In this document: positions 7,549 through 11,229 of the stretch, piece by piece | Layout of the letters: each line of letters starts with the position of its first letter | Numbering within the stretch: the first letter of the stretch is position 1 | Assembly: GCA_003024985.2 (NCBI GenBank) | Contig: PXIH01S0018750.1 | DNA: 11,229 bases | Reading direction: 5' to 3' (one strand) | DNA from: Euperipatoides rowelli | Lineage: Eukaryota; Onychophora; Udeonychophora; Euonychophora; Peripatopsidae | Translations under genes and position numbers: made by a program | Notes under the pieces: generated by a model | What the model was told of the DNA's origin: nothing | The model's input: only the letters and a program-made list of their open reading frames with translations | Databases searched by the model: none

Positions 7549-9406
7549 TAATGAGTGTAGAATTGATAGATTTAAGTGATTGTAATAATTAATGGATAAC
7601 ATTAGTTACATAGGCTACAGCATTTATATAACATTCAAATTTAAAGAAGTATTTGATTCATAAAAATATAATGTATACTAAGAGATTCTGATAATGGGTT
7701 TTTAATTTTACAGAATAAAATTAAAAAAAAAAAGTTATAATTATCTTGTTCTTTATATTCAATTTTTTTTTTAATGAATGAACATAAATTTTAAATTTTA
7801 ATTTTGTAAATCTGAAAAGGCAATATTGTGAAAGAAGTGATTTATACATTTTATGTAAACTTTGCTAATGGATAAGACATAACTTTTTGTCAAATCATGA
7901 AGATTTATTACATTTAGCATTAGACTTAAAATGGAGTGTACTTCAGAAATATAAATAGTAACTAAAAGAACAAACAAATTTCTTTAAATAAATAAAGCCA
8001 GGCTTATTTCAGTATTGGATCATTTTAATTTAACAACCTATTTGCTGAAAAAAATAATATAGATTTTGTTGAAAGTTTGATTATGCTTTTTCCCTACATA
8101 AAGAAAAGACAAAAGCTTTGTGATGTCCTGAAAAAAAAATTAATTCAACTAACTTAAATCAACAAAACTAGAATATAAATTAAAATTTGAAAAAAAAAAA
8201 AAAAAAGATCAAGAAAATGATTATTATGAGAAGAAAACAAAGAAATTGAATAAATTACCTGATACCAGTTCGATTGAAGATTAAAAACTAATAAGCCAGA
8301 TTTAGGATTGCCAAATGTTCAAAGTGGAAATCCAGGACAAAAACTGTGTGTGTTGTGGGGGGGAGGGGGGTGCTAATTGGCAGAGCCCTGGAGGAAGGGG
8401 CAAAACTCCCAGGAATTATTATTTTTTAGTTAAAGTTTATGAAGTCTAAATGCAAAATTCACAGTCTGTTATGTTCTATGGAATAAACAGGCCTCGGGTC
8501 AGGTAAGGTCTGAAGGCTATCATGGTCATGGAATGAGAAAACTTGTTAACTTTTAGTCTTAATCGTAAATATTATTAAAAAGTAGAGCAACATTTACATA
8601 ATTAATAACGCTTTAATTACAGGGTTTATAAAATTCCGCATTTACGAGACAACTCAGCCTCTTTATTCCAACTAAAAAGAAAAATTCACTGACATTAAAA
8701 ATTTGACATTTTGATTAATTTTGTGGTTAATTGTCAAATGAAACATATTTTTATTATTGATTTTCAAAGATTTTTACTAAAAAAAATACACTAGAAAAAA
8801 AAAAAGAAAAATTAAATCAAAATAGTTATTTACCATTCAATTTTTAAAATAATTGTATTTACTCCTCCCCTTTAAAACAACATTGACCACTGTACACACC
8901 AGGGGAGATATTATGTGACATCATAGGCTATAAATGAATACAGCTTGCTATTCTTAACTATAGAATATTTGCTATCTTTTTCAGCATAAGGCATATGGAC
9001 TAAGTGTTTAAATATTTGTAAAAAAATCATAATCAAATTCATCCTTTGTGCTATTATGGTCCAATTTGTTTTTAAAAAAAAAAAAAAAATGACCTTTAAT
9101 ACAAGTTGAACATACCTCTATTTACATGTTCAATCATTACAAAGAAAAAAGCTGTAGAGACTATTTCATCAAATTAATCTCGAACCCAAAAAAATGTGAA
9201 AGTTTCAATTTGTAATCTCTGACATAGTTTAAATTTTATCTTTAAATAACTTTTTTTTATGCATTTTAAATTTTTTTTTCCAGTGGAATTTTTTTTTAGT
9301 AATTATGGCCGCTAGGCGTTATTATTTTGTACAGAATATTTTATTTATTATTTTTTTCTTTTTCTTTTGTTATTTTATTATTTCAAGAAAAGATGANGTG
9401 TGATTT
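7549..9406. other. Long AT-rich spacer, no gene seen
   Basis: This stretch has many A and T homopolymers (for example about 8190-8206 and 9073-9089) and no opening of note. One GC-richer patch at about 8306-8420 is described separately. A TGACATCA followed by TATAAAT near 8918-8936 resembles promoter parts but stands alone with no gene after it. I see no transposon ends here. Confidence 0.5.
8306..8420. other. GC-richer patch with G tracts, possible old repeat fragment
   Basis: The phrase from GATTGCCAAATGTTC to GGAAATCCAGGACAAA has the look of an interspersed-repeat fragment, but I cannot name the family. It is followed by a G7-A-G6 tract (8357-8370), which could form a two-layer G-quadruplex, and by a purine-rich stretch. 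No coding signal is seen. Confidence 0.25.
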
Positions 9407-9730
9407 CTTGGCCATTTGGTTTGCGGTACTTTTAGCAGTGGATTGATAACCGTGCTGTTGTATTTCAATGGATTACAAATATTCCTTCTAGGCTTGTGAC
9501 GCAGCAAAAGTTGTGGCGATGGTGATTGTTTTGCGGTACTTTTAGAAGTGGATTGATAACTTGCTGTTGTATTTCAACGGATTACAAATATTCCTGCTAG
9601 GCTTGTGATGCCTTGGCCATTTGGTTTGCGGTACTTTTAGCAGTGGATTGATAACCGTGCTGTTGTATTTCAATGGATTACAAATATTCCTNCTAGGCTT
9701 GTGACGCAAAAGTTGTGGCGATCGTGATTG
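9407..9730 (+). repeat. Monomer array of about 110 bp arranged ABC-B-ABC
   Basis: Three B monomers start with TTGCGGTACTTTTAG at 9421, 9531 and 9626 and run about 78-80 bp to GGCTTGTGA. Module A (CTTGGCCATTTGGT) precedes copies 1 and 3. Module C (AAAAGTTGTGGCGAT...GTGATTG) follows copies 1 and 3 only. The two ABC blocks (9407-9530 and about 9612-9730) differ only by a 3-nt indel, one base and an N, whereas the middle B is more diverged. A duplication of ABC around an older B is therefore likely. The array is GC-richer than its surroundings. Such monomers can be promoter repeats at the 5' end of a retroelement or the core of a Helitron-like element, but nothing here decides between these. Confidence 0.9.
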
Positions 9731-10213
9731 CTTTTGATCTTTTTTTCATTTCTCTACTGGATTTGTCATTTGGACTATGTTCAAAGAGGAATTTAATTTA
9801 TTTTCAACTTTAATGATGAGATTAAATAATCTTCATGTTTCCCTGCTGATGCAATACCAATAGGAACTTGTTTGTTGTGTTATTTCCTATTTGGATGGAG
9901 ACAAGATAATTTTTTTATTTGTTTTACTATTTGTTATTAATATCATTGAAGTTGACGTTACTACTGGAACAATCAAGCTGTGTTGTTGCAGATTTTAATA
10001 CAATCAGAACAATTAATCTGATTTGTATTTTATCAATTTTTATTATGGTTAATTTTCCAATCAAAATTTTTAAATCTGTAATTGAGACCTACATCCTTTT
10101 GTGGGCTAAGGTCTCAAATTTCCTAAATTTCTAATCATTGTAAATAGTGTATACTACCTTTGTGTTATAATAAACCCTATAATAATAATAAAATCAATAA
10201 TAATAAAAAAATT
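9731..10213 (+). other. Downstream body of unknown element or spacer, ending in A-rich tail
   Basis: The sequence after the monomer array has fewer homopolymers than the true spacer, then ends with AATAAACCC and a run of AATAAT units followed by poly-A-like sequence (about 10168-10220). That order (monomers, short body, polyadenylation-like signal, A-rich tail) would fit a short retroposed element. The opening at 9919-10134 is rich in L, I, F and N and shows no domain. The limits and nature are inferred; it may be ordinary spacer. Confidence 0.25.
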
Positions 10214-10630
10214 AAAAAAATCCATTACATTTGGCCTTTAATTTAAAATGGGATTATAGATAAATTAGTTGTGGCTGCATTATAATTAATTCAGTTGTCT
10301 TGATTTTTATACTATTTATATTTTGTTTCCGATTGGATCAACCTTCAGCTGTTTAATATTTTTTTCTTGTGAATGTAAAAAAATCACTACAATCTAGTGC
10401 ATTATTGCTTGGAATAGGAAAAGAAAACTCTATTTGTTAAACATATTAATTGTTGTATGTTGTCATATTGGTTTATTTAAATGTTTATTTCATTCCTCAG
10501 CAGAGGTTTTATTGTATAAAAATGTTTTTTTAAATAAAAAAAAAATGTTATAAAAATTGTGATGAACATAATTTTAGGAATCTAGGATTTTGACATGATT
10601 ATTGCACTCTTTCCAGGACAAGTTTTTTAA
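10214..10630. other. AT-rich spacer, nothing recognised
   Basis: Low-complexity AT-rich DNA with no ORF, repeat or RNA signal that I can support. Confidence 0.5.
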
Positions 10631-10752
10631 GGCCGGCACCACACAGGCGTAGCGTTGCGAAATTCCATTGCGTGAAATAAATCAGTATTTATAAAATAGA
10701 TGTNACANAGAGAAGCAATACAGCACGTTATAACTTTTATTTCATAGCGCAT
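10631..10752. mobile_element. CpG-rich fragment, probable end of a DNA transposon
   Basis: The start GGCCGGCACCACACAGGCGT and following AGCGTTGCG are strikingly CpG-rich for this window. An imperfect inverted pair follows: CATTGCGTGAAATAAA (10666-10681) against the reverse complement of 10735-10752 (CATGCGCTATGAAATAAA). No mirror of the outer GGCCGGCACC end is found to the right, so the element is truncated or this is one end only. Two N bases (10704 and 10708) lie inside, which fits a repeat with conflicting reads. The superfamily is undetermined. Confidence 0.4.
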
Positions 10753-10800
10753 GACAGCAACATCGTAATTTAATGAATTAAAACATTTAAATAACTTACA

Positions 10801-10835
10801 TTTATTTAGTTATTATTTATTTATTTATTTACATT
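10801..10835 (-). repeat. AAAT-type tail of the non-LTR element
   Basis: On the minus strand the sequence is a run of AAAT units with small interruptions (TAAATAAATAAATAAATAA, then ACTAAATAAATG). Several LINE groups end in such short tandem units. It marks the 3' boundary of the element. Confidence 0.6.
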
Positions 10836-11001
10836 TATAAGTTTAAGCCGAAGCTTGTACAGAGTTGGCATCATACAAATAAGAATCTTGTGCGATAATG
10901 TNCAATCCAAATATAATAAATTAAGAGTGAGAAAAAAAAAAACACAATAATTATTAGAATACAAAAAAAAAAACAAAAAAAAACAAAAACAACGGAAATG
11001 A

Positions 11002-11229
11002 CTAGATATCATCAGAAACTTTAATAAATTCTATGATTTCCTTTTTAAATCTGGATGTCCCTAATTCAAATAGTTTAGAGGATCCCAAAGCTTAATGCTG
11101 CGTCGAAATACAGAATTAGAAAAGAGTTGTTTTTATCTTGGGGAATCTTTATACAAATCTTATGTCTTCTATGACGAGGTCTGTTATTGATAAAATAATA
11201 ATTATTTACATTGTGCTTAATAACGAGTT
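11002..11229 (-). pseudogene. Reverse transcriptase C-terminal relic of the non-LTR element
   Basis: Three minus-strand blocks in different frames resemble the end of LINE reverse transcriptase ORFs. The first, about 11120-11188, has RHRRHKICIKIPQDKN. The second, about 11061-11126, has LFSNSVFRRSIKLWDPL, like the family's S.F.RS.KLWNSLP. The third has SRFKKEIIEFIKVSDDI and then a stop at 11002-11004, like the family's S...FK..L...L end. In-frame stops and at least two frame changes separate the blocks, so the copy is dead. The order and the W-D/N-P/S-L signature are what support the call. The upstream catalytic domain lies beyond the window. Confidence 0.48.

Larger units (their letters stand above)
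10797..11229 (-). mobile_element. 3' part of a non-LTR retrotransposon, truncated by window edge
   Basis: On the minus strand, broken code resembling the C-terminal end of a reverse transcriptase is followed by about 190 nt of untranslated sequence. That stretch holds T-rich tracts, the phrase TTGTATGATGCCAACTC and a tail of AAAT units. This layout fits a LINE of the CR1/Jockey kind ending in a short microsatellite instead of pure poly-A. The tail lies at the low-coordinate end, so the element continues to the right, outside the window, and its 5' end and target duplication cannot be seen. The opening at 10821-11012 (-) lies in this untranslated part and is not a gene. The clade is uncertain. 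Confidence 0.55.

Noticed and set aside
8500-8507. CAGGTAAG, a perfect splice-donor consensus
   Set aside because: No coding sequence or acceptor is linked to it; an 8-mer of this kind can occur by chance in 11 kb.
6973-8935. Recurrent TAGGCTA/TAGCCTA (four sites) and one TAGGCCTA
   Set aside because: The count is only a little over the rough expectation and the sites share no context.
8915-8940. TGACATCA followed by TATAAAT, promoter-like
   Set aside because: No transcript or ORF follows, and TATA-like strings are common in DNA this AT-rich.
10821-11012. 63-codon minus-strand opening
   Set aside because: It lies in the untranslated 3' part of the LINE relic and is built from T-rich tracts.

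Overview
The window looks like non-coding DNA from an animal genome, most likely an invertebrate. It is very AT-rich by eye, has many A and T homopolymers, carries relics of metazoan transposon classes, and has no bacterial-style packed genes, ribosome binding sites or operons. Seven isolated N bases suggest a draft assembly consensus. I cannot name the species. I found no intact protein-coding gene, rRNA or tRNA; the short ORFs are chance openings or broken transposon code.

Layout. Bases 1-1366 are AT-rich spacer. At 1375-1741 lies a complete-looking non-autonomous hAT element with matching ends and a near-matching 8-bp target duplication. Bases 1750-2987 are spacer with one GC-richer patch. 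On the minus strand, about 2988-3720 (possibly to 4099) is a decayed piggyBac-type transposase: recognisable blocks occur in the right order but in different frames, with stops and a lost catalytic Asp. From 4218 to 5058 runs an eight-copy tandem array with a unit of about 111 bp. About 35 bp after it stands a 287-bp foldback MITE (5093-5379) whose arms of about 130 nt pair almost throughout.

From 5380 to 7560 the spacer holds two diverged copies of a dispersed repeat (59-bp cores at 5431 and 7490), a weak hAT-like peptide (6035-6217), a compound CAT/CGT/TAT microsatellite (6866-6945), and three same-strand copies of a palindromic motif, GGGGTGT-N(2 or 4)-ACACCCC-N4-GGTAAA. I can assign that motif to nothing known. 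Bases 7560-9406 are spacer with a G-rich patch near 8357. At 9407-9730 three copies of a 110-bp monomer are arranged ABC-B-ABC; the following 480 bp end in an A-rich tail and may belong to the same element. At 10631-10752 is a CpG-rich fragment resembling one end of a DNA transposon. The window ends inside the 3' part of a minus-strand non-LTR retrotransposon (10797-11229 and beyond).

There are no genes acting together here. The region is a graveyard of at least five kinds of mobile element between satellite-like arrays. The least explained items are the triple palindromic motif around 6770-7358 and the two monomer arrays. I did not find convincing evidence of a new functional system.
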